Of a stretch of DNA of 29,414 nucleotides, positions 14,659 through 23,914 are shown piece by piece. The number at the start of each line of letters is the position of its first letter. Position 1 is the stretch's first letter. The notes beneath the pieces were generated by a model that had not been told where the DNA came from, searched no databases, and saw only the letters and a program-made list of their open reading frames with translations. Location: the NCBI GenBank assembly GCA_046483505.1, contig JAWODB010000330.1, forward strand, positions 1 to 29,414, given 5' to 3'. Both the position numbers and the translations under genes were made by a program. The DNA comes from BS750m-G62 sp046483505. GTDB lineage: Bacteria; Planctomycetota; Phycisphaerae; FEN-1346.

Positions 14659-17600
14659 TCACAGGGGATTGTACCAAGGGCTGTAGTTCCAGTTCTGCAG
14701 CAGATTCATCGCGGCGCGGTCGACCGCCGCGTTTTGGGGCAAGAGCAGTACCGCATCGAAGCAGGCACCCGCGCTTGCGCCGAGAGTCAGCCGGTGCGTA
14801 CTCGCCGCGAGCGTGACGTCGGGGATCCGATACCAAGCCCAGTGGCCGTATTGCTCGCCGAAGTGGGCGAACATCTTGGTGTGCGCGCGGCTGGGATTCG
14901 TCCAATCGGTGAACCCGATCATGGCGGTCGGCCGAAGCCTGCGGACCTTGCCGTCATTCAGTGCAAGCGTCAAACTCGTGTCGCTCTCCGGTCTCCACCG
15001 CGCCCGCAACCATAGGGCGTATTTGCCCTCGCTCGGCGGCCTAAGGTCAAACACCAAACGCCCATTCCCACGGAAAAGCATCCCGCGCGCGCCGCTGAGT
15101 TCGGCGATGTCCGTCGCCGCCACATCCCCATCGGTCCCGTCGGCCTGCTCGGCCTCGCGGACGAGCGCGCCCCGGGCGAGCAGCACCTGCACCGTCACCC
15201 GGCGCGGTGGGTCCGATCCGTCCACGACCACGTCAAAGGCCTCGACGTCGCCCTCGGCTACCCCGACCGGCCGAAGCACAAACTCCGCATCGGCAGACCC
15301 CGCCGGACCACGTTCGACAGCCTTCCTCCCGGGTTGACTTGTCCAGCCGCCCGGCAGGTTCTCCAGCGACGCCTCGCCGCGCAAAGGCCGACCCTCCAAC
15401 GTCACCTTCACCGGGACCTCGTCTCCCGGCGCCGCGACGATGAGATTCCGGCGCGCCTCGTCGCCGTTGAGGTAGTATCGGATGGCGTTCAGCGACACGC
15501 CCAGGTCGCTCTGGTGACGCTCGGTCCACCGGCAGGTCGCCCGGACGGGCACGATCGGCGGTCCGCCCACAAAGGTGACGCGGTTCTTTCCCCGCGAGAG
15601 TTTCCCCGGCAGCGCGAGGGGCGACGCGACCAGCGTGCTCCGAACCTTCAGCCCGCTGACCGTCGCGCGGCTGCCCGCGGCCAATCCGACCTTCAGCCAG
15701 TAGGCGTAACGGCCGGTGACCTCCTTAAGCAAACTCGCGCTGAGCCGGCCGTTTCGCTCGGCACTCCGCCAGACCTGGGTCCAGTTCTTGCCCTCATCGA
15801 AGGACAGAGACAGCCTGACCGCGCCGGCCGCCTCGGCAGCGCAGGTGCCGCTGACCTTGGCGTCGGAGAGAATGTAGGGACACTGAGCCCGATAGATCAA
15901 TGCGGCGGCCTCGGCCGGGTTTTTCGCGCGCAGGACGGAAACACCGCCGACCGTCCTCTGGACCGCTGCGTTCTCCAGCACCGTGGCCTCACCTGTGCCG
16001 GTCGGCTCGTATACGATAGCCCCGTTGCCAAAGTAAGGTGGCACCTTCCCCAGGGGAATCGGGCGCCGGTCCCCCGTGATCTCGAACCACCGGCCCTCGT
16101 TGTGCCAGCAGATGCTCGCGCGCTCGCCCGGCCGCAGGGGGAAGTCCATCGAGTGTGGTCGCTCGGCCGAGCCGAATCGCGCCCGGCTGACACGCCCCCG
16201 GATCCCCGAAGTCACGCCGTCGCCCTGGCGCAGTTTCAGGTAGAGGTCGTCCTCAAACGCTCGCCGGCTGGCCACGGTGGCATTGTCGCGGCTAAGCCAG
16301 TACTTGCGCGGCGACAGGTCGAACAGCCGCCAACTTCCGCCGTAGAATGCCTGCTGGAACTGATGGTGTGTGCCCGACGCATCGTTGGATGAGATGCCGG
16401 CAGTCAGAAACAGCTTCCGCAGCGTGTAGTTCAGCGGGCCGCATTGGTCGAACGCATAGATGTTGACCGCCTTCAGAAGCGTGTAGGAGACGCGGCTGCG
16501 ATGCCGCGTGGGCAGCGTTTCGCAGAAGTGGGCGTCGTAGTAGTTGCTGACGGCCAGCGCATACCGCATCACTTCGAACGCCTTCTCCTCGTCATCCGTT
16601 GCGTCGGCGGCCAAGGTGGCAGCAAGGCTTGCGGTGCTGAAGGGCACGATGTTGTTGTTGGCCCGCCAGCGGGGCAGCAAGGTCGTCTTTGCAGAGGAGT
16701 CCTCCGCCCGTTCGAACGTGATCGACCGCATGAGCGGTTCGTAGTCGCCCCCCACCTCCAGCAGAAAGCCCTTGTCCTCTGCCGTGACGGTCCGCTGGTG
16801 CTGCCGCGGGCGATACTCAACGAACCGCGGGTCGGGCAACTCGCCGGCGGCACGCGTCACCGCGAGACGATTCTCCACCCGGTTCTTCTCAAACAACTCG
16901 TTCGAGGCACGTGGCCTGACCAGCACCATACGCCGTTCGATCTTGCCGCCCTGGAACGTCTCCAACGGTGCCTTCTCCTCCTGCCGCGGCAACTCGCAGG
17001 CAAGGTGCCCTCGTACAAACCGGTCGTCGGAATCATGCGCCCCGTGACGCTCGTTCTCGAAATGGAACAGCGCCCGGGTGTGCCGATCCACCGGGAACTC
17101 CTCGCGGCTGGGGACGAAACCGCCGGTGTAACGGACAACATCCGAAATGCGAAACTCGTCGATCACGGCTTCCGCCCCGCGGTCTTCGCGGCAATTCTTG
17201 TCTCCGCCGATAAACGCCTGCATGGGCATGCTCCGGCGGTCCGCTTCCATGATGCCGATGCCGGGTTCCTTCTCCTTGTCCTCCGGCACCAGGCTGCTCG
17301 GCCACGGACGATCGTGCGGGCCTTCGGCGGCAATGCGCTTCCCGTCCACGAAGAGTTGGAGATGAGCCTTGGGAAAATCCCAGGTGGCGGCAACGTGATG
17401 ATCCCGGCCGGCGTGCAATGGCGCCGGCCCGCGCACGGTCCGCAGGTTGCAGCCCGCGTCGGCAATCGTGAACTCAAGATGGCTCTTGCCGTCGATGAGC
17501 ACTCTCCGCAAGCGAGATTGCAGACGATGCCCGTAGGCGACCGAATCGAAGAAGACCCGCTCGCCGGGATCCTCGGTGTCCCACATCGGGCGGCAGTAGA

Positions 17601-18774
17601 ACTCCAGCGTCCCCGCCTCCAGCCCCCAGTGAACCGATCTTGCATCCGGGTTGTACTTGCCGGCGGTCAGCGTACCTTCCGAAGCGCCGTTGAAGGCCAG
17701 ACGCCGCCGGCCGGTAAACCGGAATCCGCGGTTCAACGGTGCGTGCTCCAGCGCTCCCTTTACGAAGCCGGCACCCGCCTGTGCCGGCCAGGGCCACCGC
17801 TCGCCCGGCCGAAACACCACGCGGTCCAGCCAGATCGTGAAGAAAGACTCGCGGCCGGTCACGGTCCGGCGCGTGTCCGCATCCCGCACGGTGCATCGCA
17901 GCCGCACCTTCACGTTTACGCCGGCGGCCTCCGGGTTCAATCGCCCCCGCTCCGAGAACTGCACCAGCTGACCCTCGGCCAGTTCAACCGTCAGCCAGCG
18001 GGGCTGTACGGCGTATTCCAGGATCCGCGAGCCGTCCGCGCGGAACTGCTCCAGTTCGATCGAGACGGGGGCACCGTAGGCGGCACGCTCCGCCAACAGG
18101 TCGCACTCAAAAACCACCTCCTGCCCGGCGAACGCGCCCACGTCGATCCTCTGCGAGACGGTCACCTCGCGCCCGGCGTCCTCCGGCGTCTTCTCGTCGA
18201 CCGCCACCACGAGGGACCGCCGGCCGGTGGTATGAGCGAATCGCCCCAGGCGGACCCGTTCCTTCGGCGTCACCGTCCAACCGTCCGGCAGGCCATCGGC
18301 CTGGTCCTCGAAACCGGGATTGGCCAGCAGGTTCTTGGGCGGCAGACGGTTCGGCTCATACCCCCGAGCCTCCAGACGCCGGTCTCTGGTGTCAAAGTAG
18401 ATGTCATACGCCCCAACCTCCCCGATCTTCGGCCGGGCCATCCAGGTCAGATACGTCTGTCGGCGGCCCGCCCGCGCGTCGAACTCGGCCCGGCACGCAA
18501 AGGGCACCTCGCCTCCGGATCCATCGTCGGCCCGCTCGACGACCCGGAGCGACCCCGCATCAAACCGGCCGGCGACGCCCCCCCGTTTTGCCAGCAACGG
18601 GAAGTCGATGGCGACTTCGACCGGCCGCGGCGCGTCGTCACGCCAGGGGGTGGCCCGTGCGACCGTGGTGCGAAAACGCCAGCCTGGGTTCCACCAACCG
18701 CCCTCGTCGGCGGCAATCGCCACCGAGCAAGCCGTCAGGGCGCAGAGAATCGCGGTCGTGATTCTGGTATTCAT
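14659..18774 (-). CDS. Large secreted protein with LamG-like and transglutaminase-like domains
   Basis: This 1371-residue exported protein has signal peptide MNTRITTAILCALTACSVAIA, cleaved near AADEGG. The N-terminal part has a DUF2341-like start (WWNPGWRFRTTV) and a beta-rich carbohydrate-binding-like region (about 145-325). A concanavalin/LamG-like domain spans about 385-545, with HHVAATWDFPKAHLQLFVDGK and a late FIGGD...IDEFRISDVVRY. A transglutaminase-like domain follows at about 735-830, with a probable triad Cys778 (FDQCGPLNYTLRKLFL), His803/804 (GTHHQFQQAFY) and Asp819 (WRLFDLSP). The C-terminus again looks like a sugar-binding sandwich and ends NWNYSPWYNPL. GAGGAGG precedes ATG 18774. 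A role in polysaccharide or cell-surface processing is inferred; the substrate is unknown. It is divergent from the FG-GAP gene. Confidence 0.82.
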   Translation of the reverse strand: MNTRITTAILCALTACSVAIAADEGGWWNPGWRFRTTVARATPWRDDAPRPVEVAIDFPLLAKRGGVAGRFDAGSLRVVERADDGSGGEVPFACRAEFDARAGRRQTYLTWMARPKIGEVGAYDIYFDTRDRRLEARGYEPNRLPPKNLLANPGFEDQADGLPDGWTVTPKERVRLGRFAHTTGRRSLVVAVDEKTPEDAGREVTVSQRIDVGAFAGQEVVFECDLLAERAAYGAPVSIELEQFRADGSRILEYAVQPRWLTVELAEGQLVQFSERGRLNPEAAGVNVKVRLRCTVRDADTRRTVTGRESFFTIWLDRVVFRPGERWPWPAQAGAGFVKGALEHAPLNRGFRFTGRRRLAFNGASEGTLTAGKYNPDARSVHWGLEAGTLEFYCRPMWDTEDPGERVFFDSVAYGHRLQSRLRRVLIDGKSHLEFTIADAGCNLRTVRGPAPLHAGRDHHVAATWDFPKAHLQLFVDGKRIAAEGPHDRPWPSSLVPEDKEKEPGIGIMEADRRSMPMQAFIGGDKNCREDRGAEAVIDEFRISDVVRYTGGFVPSREEFPVDRHTRALFHFENERHGAHDSDDRFVRGHLACELPRQEEKAPLETFQGGKIERRMVLVRPRASNELFEKNRVENRLAVTRAAGELPDPRFVEYRPRQHQRTVTAEDKGFLLEVGGDYEPLMRSITFERAEDSSAKTTLLPRWRANNNIVPFSTASLAATLAADATDDEEKAFEVMRYALAVSNYYDAHFCETLPTRHRSRVSYTLLKAVNIYAFDQCGPLNYTLRKLFLTAGISSNDASGTHHQFQQAFYGGSWRLFDLSPRKYWLSRDNATVASRRAFEDDLYLKLRQGDGVTSGIRGRVSRARFGSAERPHSMDFPLRPGERASICWHNEGRWFEITGDRRPIPLGKVPPYFGNGAIVYEPTGTGEATVLENAAVQRTVGGVSVLRAKNPAEAAALIYRAQCPYILSDAKVSGTCAAEAAGAVRLSLSFDEGKNWTQVWRSAERNGRLSASLLKEVTGRYAYWLKVGLAAGSRATVSGLKVRSTLVASPLALPGKLSRGKNRVTFVGGPPIVPVRATCRWTERHQSDLGVSLNAIRYYLNGDEARRNLIVAAPGDEVPVKVTLEGRPLRGEASLENLPGGWTSQPGRKAVERGPAGSADAEFVLRPVGVAEGDVEAFDVVVDGSDPPRRVTVQVLLARGALVREAEQADGTDGDVAATDIAELSGARGMLFRGNGRLVFDLRPPSEGKYALWLRARWRPESDTSLTLALNDGKVRRLRPTAMIGFTDWTNPSRAHTKMFAHFGEQYGHWAWYRIPDVTLAASTHRLTLGASAGACFDAVLLLPQNAAVDRAAMNLLQNWNYSPWYNPL

Positions 18775-18794
18775 GGCCTCCTCAAGGATTGGGA

Positions 18795-18827
18795 CTTCTG
18801 TGGCGCCGGCCCTGCGTGCAACGCCAG
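18795..18827 (-). promoter_or_regulatory. Promoter box of the LamG/transglutaminase gene (TTGCAC family)
   Basis: On the minus strand CTGGCGTTGCACGCAGGG (18827-18810) matches the recurring 18-bp box at 15 positions. TTGCAC is followed after 15 bp by CAGAAG, a weak version of the TAGANT hexamer. The predicted start point is ~14 nt from the ATG. Confidence 0.4.
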
Positions 18828-19339
18828 TGCAAAGAGCCCCGCGACAGACAGAGCCGATTCTCTCACACTGACCCCGACTTGCTATCGCTCAGGTGCGGCA
18901 CACGGCTGCATAAACTGCCCGAGCGCTGTTGCGTGAGCATCCCTTGCCAAGCGGCGAACGCTGGGCGAGGAACACAGCCTGCGTGTGCTGATACCCTAAC
19001 CCGCAACGTGTGTCAAGTTCGCTTGCGGCGATTGTTGCCCGCGCCTGCTGGTTGTGGTAGGGTCTCTCGCAGGGGTTGGCTTCGAGTGACCGAGACCGCA
19101 GGCCGAAGGTTGACCTCTCCCCGGTCCTTGTTCTAGGCGCTGTGAGAGAATCGGGTGATGTTCTGCGCGATGGGCCAAAGTCAGGGGCCAGCCCCAACCT
19201 GAGGGCCGGCCAGCGTGCCCGCATAATGCCGTGGCACGCGGCAGAGCCCGGGCAGGTCGCGGACGGTAGACCCGAACCCGTGTGACTGAACGCACCCAGC
19301 CTCTCTGTCACACGCGGCGACGGCCCGTGGGCCGGCGGA
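18828..19339. other. Intergenic space between divergent exported-protein genes
   Basis: No supported gene in about 510 bp. At 19226-19243 lies a degenerate copy of the recurring box (ATGCCGTGGCACGCGGCA, 15 of 18). The preceding TGCCCGCATA also matches the flank of the copy at 22675. No -10-like hexamer follows it, so it is probably inactive. Confidence 0.5.
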
Positions 19340-19373
19340 ATGCCGTTGCACGCGGGGGGTGGCCCGATAGAGT
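19340..19373 (+). promoter_or_regulatory. Promoter box of the FG-GAP gene (TTGCAC family)
   Basis: An exact copy of ATGCCGTTGCACGCGGGG lies at 19340-19357. TTGCAC (19346-19351) is followed after 16 bp by TAGAGT (19368-19373). The start would be near 19380, giving a ~56-nt leader. Confidence 0.5.
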
Positions 19374-19435
19374 AGAAGGTGCGGGAGGAAGCTCGCCCAG
19401 TCTAGGATTTGTCCCATAGGGATCGGAAGAAAGCG

Positions 19436-20842
19436 ATGAAGTTTTTTTGCATCTGGTGCTTGGCGGCGGCCGTGGCCGTTGCAGCCAATGCCGGCGCGGG
19501 AAGGGCGACACAGCCCCCCGCCGCCAACGGCGATCCGGCCGGCGTCAAGCGCACGGTCATCCGCCTCGACATCCCCGCCCCGAGAGGCGACGACGACTCG
19601 GCCGGCGGCATGATCGTGGCCGACGCCGATGACGACGGACGCATGGACGTTCTGGTGACCGTGAAGGGCCATCTCACGGTCTGCACGACCGACGGCCGCA
19701 GGCTCTGGACCAAGGCCACGGACATCAGCGTCGGGGGCCAGAGCGAGAGCCAGGGCTTGCCGGGCCACCACGGTCCGGGGGTGGCGGCGGGCGATGTGAA
19801 CGGCGACGGCAAGTGTGAGGTCGTCTACCTGACGCGGGACGGTGTGTTGCACGTCGTTGAAGGCGCCGCCGGGCACGAGAAGGCCACGGCCCGTCCGCCC
19901 GCGCCGCGCGGTGCGGTCCGGTGGGAAGTAGCCATGATCGCTGATTTCCGCGGCACTGGCGGCGACCGCGACCTTCTCCTTCAGGCCACCAACGCCGAGG
20001 GATACCGCACGGGCCGCTACTTGGCGGCGTACACCGTGGACGCGGTGTTGGCGGGCAGGGGGCCGCTCTGGACCACCGACCGGTTCGTCTCTTGTGCCCA
20101 CAACGCCGCCCGCCTGGCCGACCTCGACGGCGACGGCCGCGACGAGGTCCTCGGCGCAACCATCCTCTCCCCCGAGGGCAACCTGCTCGCCCGTGCGGCG
20201 GAGTTCCGCGGGCACATCGACAGCCTGTTCGTGGCTGAGGTTTGCCCCGACCGGCCGGGCTTGGAGGTCGTCCTGCTCGAGGAAGGGTCGAACCACGTCC
20301 AGGTCATCGGCGTAGGCGGCCCGATCTGGCGCGAACACTTCCGGAAACAGGAGCCTCAGAACGCCGCCGTCGGCCGGTTCAAGCCAGGCTGCGATGACGT
20401 CTTCATCTGGTGCCGCTCGCGCTACAACGAGCACCAGAAGCCGTTCGTCTTCGACACCGCCGGCCGCAAGGTCTTCGACTATGCGATGGACGATGTGGCC
20501 CCCGACGGCTGGACGGCGAGCGGTGTCGAGGTCATCCATACAATCGACTGGACCGGCCGTCCCCAGCAACTCGCCTGCGCCAAGGAACGCCATACGAGCG
20601 GCGACGTATGCCTGTTCGAGCCGCTCACGGGCACGTTCGTCGTGCGGCTCAAGGAGAAGGCCGACAGGCTCTACGTCGCCGACGTAACCGGCGACTGGCG
20701 CGAGGAGATCCTCGTGCTCGCCGGCAGTGAATTGCATCTGTACGAGAACGCGGCGCCCAACCCCTCGCCAGACCATCCGCGCCTCTGGACCGACCGCAAC
20801 TACCGGCGCCTCAAACAGTGCCACAACTACTACTCGCCGTAG
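19436..20842 (+). CDS. Secreted FG-GAP/VCBS-repeat protein
   Basis: This 468-residue exported protein has signal peptide MKFFCIWCLAAAVAVAANAG. It carries beta-propeller type repeats with calcium-binding loops DADDDGRMD (63-71), DVNGDGKCE (120-128) and DLDGDGRDE (229-237), each leading into a hydrophobic strand. The C-terminus LWTDRNYRRLKQCHNYYSP resembles the end of family 11 rhamnogalacturonan-lyase-like propellers, a common planctomycete exoprotein type. Catalytic activity cannot be claimed. I chose ATG 19436 over an upstream in-frame start because the signal peptide begins there and GGAAGA precedes it. It is divergent from the LamG gene, and each has its own TTGCAC-type box. A role in binding or degrading polysaccharide is inferred. 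Confidence 0.82.
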   Translation: MKFFCIWCLAAAVAVAANAGAGRATQPPAANGDPAGVKRTVIRLDIPAPRGDDDSAGGMIVADADDDGRMDVLVTVKGHLTVCTTDGRRLWTKATDISVGGQSESQGLPGHHGPGVAAGDVNGDGKCEVVYLTRDGVLHVVEGAAGHEKATARPPAPRGAVRWEVAMIADFRGTGGDRDLLLQATNAEGYRTGRYLAAYTVDAVLAGRGPLWTTDRFVSCAHNAARLADLDGDGRDEVLGATILSPEGNLLARAAEFRGHIDSLFVAEVCPDRPGLEVVLLEEGSNHVQVIGVGGPIWREHFRKQEPQNAAVGRFKPGCDDVFIWCRSRYNEHQKPFVFDTAGRKVFDYAMDDVAPDGWTASGVEVIHTIDWTGRPQQLACAKERHTSGDVCLFEPLTGTFVVRLKEKADRLYVADVTGDWREEILVLAGSELHLYENAAPNPSPDHPRLWTDRNYRRLKQCHNYYSP

Positions 20843-21066
20843 CCCGGCGCCGGGGCCGACCGATGAAAGCGCGGTCGCAGCCTCCTGCGCCGCGACGCCG
20901 GCGTCGGAGCCCCTGCGACTCCCTCTTGCTGTTCCGCCCCAAGCACACGCCCGAAACACCATGTCGGAGCGGCAAGTGGAGGCGGTGGCACGGGAGGGGG
21001 ATTGGAGCGAGCAGCGAAAGATGTGGGCGGAGGTGAGGGGGTAGGCTGGCGCGTGAGAGAAGCATC

Positions 21067-21095
21067 TTGAAGCCTTACACCTGTGGCCGTAAAAT
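21067..21095 (+). promoter_or_regulatory. Promoter of the membrane-anchored protein gene
   Basis: TTGAAG and TAAAAT are 17 bp apart, with a predicted start near 21102 and a 55-nt leader. This gene lacks the recurring 18-bp box, unlike most of its neighbours. The rest of 20843-21066 shows no gene. Confidence 0.5.
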
Positions 21096-21156
21096 GCCCC
21101 CAGAGAGCAGGGGTCGCGATTCCCGCTGCAGATAGGCTTCGGAGCGGAGAGGACCG

Positions 21157-22590
21157 TTGAGCAGACGCCGCAAGATCCTCTTGATCTCGGTAGCGGTCCC
21201 CGGGGCGATCCTGCTACTTTTGGTCAGCGCCTATCTGATACTCTCTCTGGACGCCCCGCCACCTGACGACGCCGACCTGCGGGTCCATGTGCCGCGGGTG
21301 CCACCGGAGGAGAACGCCTTCCCCCTCCTCGTCGAGGCCTGTGATGCACTCTATTGGCCCGGCACGGAAACGTGGAAGACAGTCCACTCACCACGGGAAG
21401 AGGGCATCGAACCTGATACGGATACCCTCGGCGATGGTCAGCGCCTGGAGAACCACATGGTCATCGGTGAGAAGTGGGACGCCGATTTGGCCGCCGACGT
21501 CCTCGATGCTAACCGCGAGACGCTCGACCTCATCGAGAAGGCTCTGGCGCGCCCGCACTTCCAGGCTCCTCGCCGGAAACCGAACGGCCAAGAGTTCTTC
21601 GCGATCATGGGCTTCTTGAGACTCGCCGATCTGCTGCGAGTCCTATCGTGGGCTCATGCCAAGGCGGGAGAACCGCAGCGGGCTGTGGATACCGCCCTGA
21701 AGATGCTACGTCTTGCGCACGGGGCGGAGGCCAGCGGGGCGGGTAGCACGCATTACCTGGTGGCGCTCACGCTTCGCCTCCAGGCGTTGGGCCAGCTCCG
21801 CCAACTGGCCGTGACGTCTGCCCTGTCGGCCGAGGGGTGTCGAGCGGCGGCCGCTGAACTCGCGAGTCTCCCCCAGACGGACGAAGCCCTGCAGCGAGCC
21901 CTGCTGACCGACTATCGGTTTGCGGCACAAACGTTCCCTCAGATGAGCGATGCAGACAGCCTGCCTTGGCGGAACATGGGCTTTGGCGGTGAGCACTGGA
22001 CACATAATCTTCTCACGGACTACCGGTTCCAGCCGAACCGAACTCTCCGTTTGTACGCCGACGCCACGCGGTTTTACATTGAGCAGGCAAATCGTCCGCC
22101 GTGGGAGGCTTGGCCAGCCGTGCAGGATTGGCAGGCGGATATCGAGGCCCGGTTCCCCGACCCGTCCGCCTGGTCGTCGATGCTCAAGCGCAATTCTCTG
22201 GGCCGCGAGTTGTTCCGCCACGAAGCGCTTAGTATGGCTGGGTTCTTCGCGGAGGTGTTCAAGGCGGAAACGGAACACAAAGCGACCCGCCTCCTGCTTC
22301 TTCTGAAGGCCTGGAAGGCCGACCACGGTTCGTTGCCTCCGTCGCTCCCGTCCCTCGTGCCGGAGTACATCGACGCCGTGCCCCTCGACCCGTTCGACGG
22401 CAAGCCGATCCGTTACGATCCGCAGAAGCGCATCCTGTATTCCGTGGGCCAGGACCGCCGCGACGACGGAGGCATGTCCGAATCCGAGCGGGAGGCTTGG
22501 TGGAAACGGGAGTATCCGGAGCGGGCCAAGGCCGGCGAGCCGCCACCTATCTGGTTTATGCCCGACCCGAGTTTCGTCATCGAGTTCTGA
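21157..22590 (+). CDS. Membrane-anchored planctomycete-type protein of unknown function
   Basis: A 477-residue protein with an N-terminal membrane anchor (KILLISVAVPGAILLLLVSA, about 6-25) and a large extracytoplasmic part. The C-terminal region TRLLLLLKAWKADHGSLPPS followed by LVPEYIDAVPLDPFDGKPIRYDP resembles the C-terminal region of planctomycete pseudopilin-like proteins, where a helix is followed by a short ordered loop; the function is unknown. The start is an unusual TTG at 21157, supported by GGAGAGG four bases upstream; the next in-frame start would remove the anchor. It probably belongs to the envelope. Confidence 0.72.
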   Translation: MSRRRKILLISVAVPGAILLLLVSAYLILSLDAPPPDDADLRVHVPRVPPEENAFPLLVEACDALYWPGTETWKTVHSPREEGIEPDTDTLGDGQRLENHMVIGEKWDADLAADVLDANRETLDLIEKALARPHFQAPRRKPNGQEFFAIMGFLRLADLLRVLSWAHAKAGEPQRAVDTALKMLRLAHGAEASGAGSTHYLVALTLRLQALGQLRQLAVTSALSAEGCRAAAAELASLPQTDEALQRALLTDYRFAAQTFPQMSDADSLPWRNMGFGGEHWTHNLLTDYRFQPNRTLRLYADATRFYIEQANRPPWEAWPAVQDWQADIEARFPDPSAWSSMLKRNSLGRELFRHEALSMAGFFAEVFKAETEHKATRLLLLLKAWKADHGSLPPSLPSLVPEYIDAVPLDPFDGKPIRYDPQKRILYSVGQDRRDDGGMSESEREAWWKREYPERAKAGEPPPIWFMPDPSFVIEF

Positions 22591-22674
22591 TTCCCCCAAC
22601 GCTGCTTCCGGCGCCAGACAGGGCGTATCGGCACTGCGGGCAACCCCCTCTCATCGCCCTCACTTGCCCGCACA

Positions 22675-22709
22675 ATGCCGTTGCACGCGGGGCGGCCATC
22701 GGGTGTAAT
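22675..22709 (+). promoter_or_regulatory. Promoter box of the lipoprotein gene (TTGCAC family)
   Basis: An exact copy of ATGCCGTTGCACGCGGGG lies at 22675-22692. TTGCAC is followed after 17 bp by TGTAAT (22704-22709); the start would be near 22716 with a 30-nt leader. Confidence 0.5.
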
Positions 22710-22745
22710 GGATGAAGATGCGAGGTATTGCTGGAGGCGCATGCC

Positions 22746-23540
22746 ATGACCGGTTCCAGACGCCGCGGCATCCGGACGTTCACGCCGACGGGGCTGTCCG
22801 TTGTCGCCTTGCTCCTGTTGGTCGGCTGCGCGCAAGAGCCCTATCTGGAAGCGATGATCGGCTCCAGGCCGGCACTGGTGACCCGGCCGGTCCCTGTAGA
22901 GGCGCCCCCCGTCGATGTCGACCACACCCTGACGCTGGGGGACCTGATCCTGTGCGTGCCCAAAGGTTGGAACGTTGGCGAGGTCTCCATCGAGCCGGAG
23001 GGAACGCCAAGAAGCGGATGGGGCAAGACGTTCAACGTGCCGCTGGAGATCCCCTTGAAGACGGGCATGACTTCAGCTATTGCATGCTACAGACAAGAGG
23101 ACAGCTGGGTGCGTCATCCACCATTGGGCATGCACGACCACCTGCGTCACGGAACGCCCGATCCTGAGGCACTACTGAAAAGGTATGCGACAGACCTGGC
23201 CTTGTACGAGGACGCCTATGGTGTCGTACCGTCTGATCTGGACTGGTGCCTGGGGCCGGAACTGGACAGGCGTCGGGCTTTGCTGATTCTGAAAGACTTT
23301 CTTCCGGGGCCAGCCAAACGGCTTACCCTCCCGGGGGCTACGGTGTTTCTTCGCGTGGGCCCACTCGACGAACGCTCCTGGTATGGCATCATTCTTGACA
23401 AACAAGGCATGCGTCGAGGCCTCATAGGCATGAGGTTCTCAACACCCTCCGACCACGCCATGGAAGAAACCCTTTTCCTTCGACTGCTCGCAAAGGCGCA
23501 TTTCCGACAGGCGAAGGAACCGGCCCGGCCGGCCTCATGA
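22746..23540 (+). CDS. Lipoprotein of unknown function
   Basis: This 264-residue lipoprotein has a basic N-terminus (MTGSRRRGIRTFTPTG), a hydrophobic stretch VVALLLLVGC and the lipid-attachment cysteine at residue 28. The body has no domain I can name. The segment LTLGDLILCVPKGWNV and the C-terminal TLFLRLLAKAHFRQAK are ordinary globular sequence. ATG 22746 is chosen because GGAGG lies 8 bases upstream; a TTG at 22728 in the same frame is less likely. The gene is followed after 45 bp by another copy of the recurring box. Confidence 0.7.
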   Translation: MTGSRRRGIRTFTPTGLSVVALLLLVGCAQEPYLEAMIGSRPALVTRPVPVEAPPVDVDHTLTLGDLILCVPKGWNVGEVSIEPEGTPRSGWGKTFNVPLEIPLKTGMTSAIACYRQEDSWVRHPPLGMHDHLRHGTPDPEALLKRYATDLALYEDAYGVVPSDLDWCLGPELDRRRALLILKDFLPGPAKRLTLPGATVFLRVGPLDERSWYGIILDKQGMRRGLIGMRFSTPSDHAMEETLFLRLLAKAHFRQAKEPARPAS

Positions 23541-23585
23541 TACGACGTCGCGATGGCGCACGTCTGCACCTCACGGACCCGCACA

Positions 23586-23619
23586 CTGCCGTTGCACGCG
23601 GGGGCCGGGGTGGTAGATT
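23586..23619 (+). promoter_or_regulatory. TTGCAC-family box upstream of the carboxypeptidase-regulatory-like gene
   Basis: CTGCCGTTGCACGCGGGG (17 of 18) is followed by TAGATT (23614-23619) after a 16-bp spacer. The next gene begins almost 290 nt downstream; a 63-codon frame at 23656 has no ribosome site and is not called. The remaining 23620-23914 shows no supported gene. Confidence 0.4.
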
Positions 23620-23914
23620 AGAAAGCCGCAGGGGCGCCGGCCCGCTACTCGCAGTGTGAGTTTGTGGTTTCTGGGCGAGGCGGATTCCGTGCGGGGCCCG
23701 GAGTGCCTGCTCGGCCGTCGGCTCCTCGCCGCCCGTGCTCCGGGCCGACCCAGAAAGTCGAGCAAGAGAATCGTATCGTGTGCCCACATTCTTGGAATCC
23801 ACCGTAACCGAATCCTTCGATCTCAAGTCGAATTTGATGTTTGGTGATCCGTGCTTTGAGTTGCTTTATCGGCATGACTGAAGATCAGGCCAAGCCCACT
23901 AGGATGGACCGAGT

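Noticed and set aside
19226..19243. Second promoter in the 18828-19339 gap from the degenerate box copy
   Set aside because: TGGCAC replaces TTGCAC and no -10-like hexamer follows.
23656..23847. 63-codon plus-strand frame after a TTGCAC-type box
   Set aside because: GTG start without ribosome site, no recognisable sequence; kept as intergenic.
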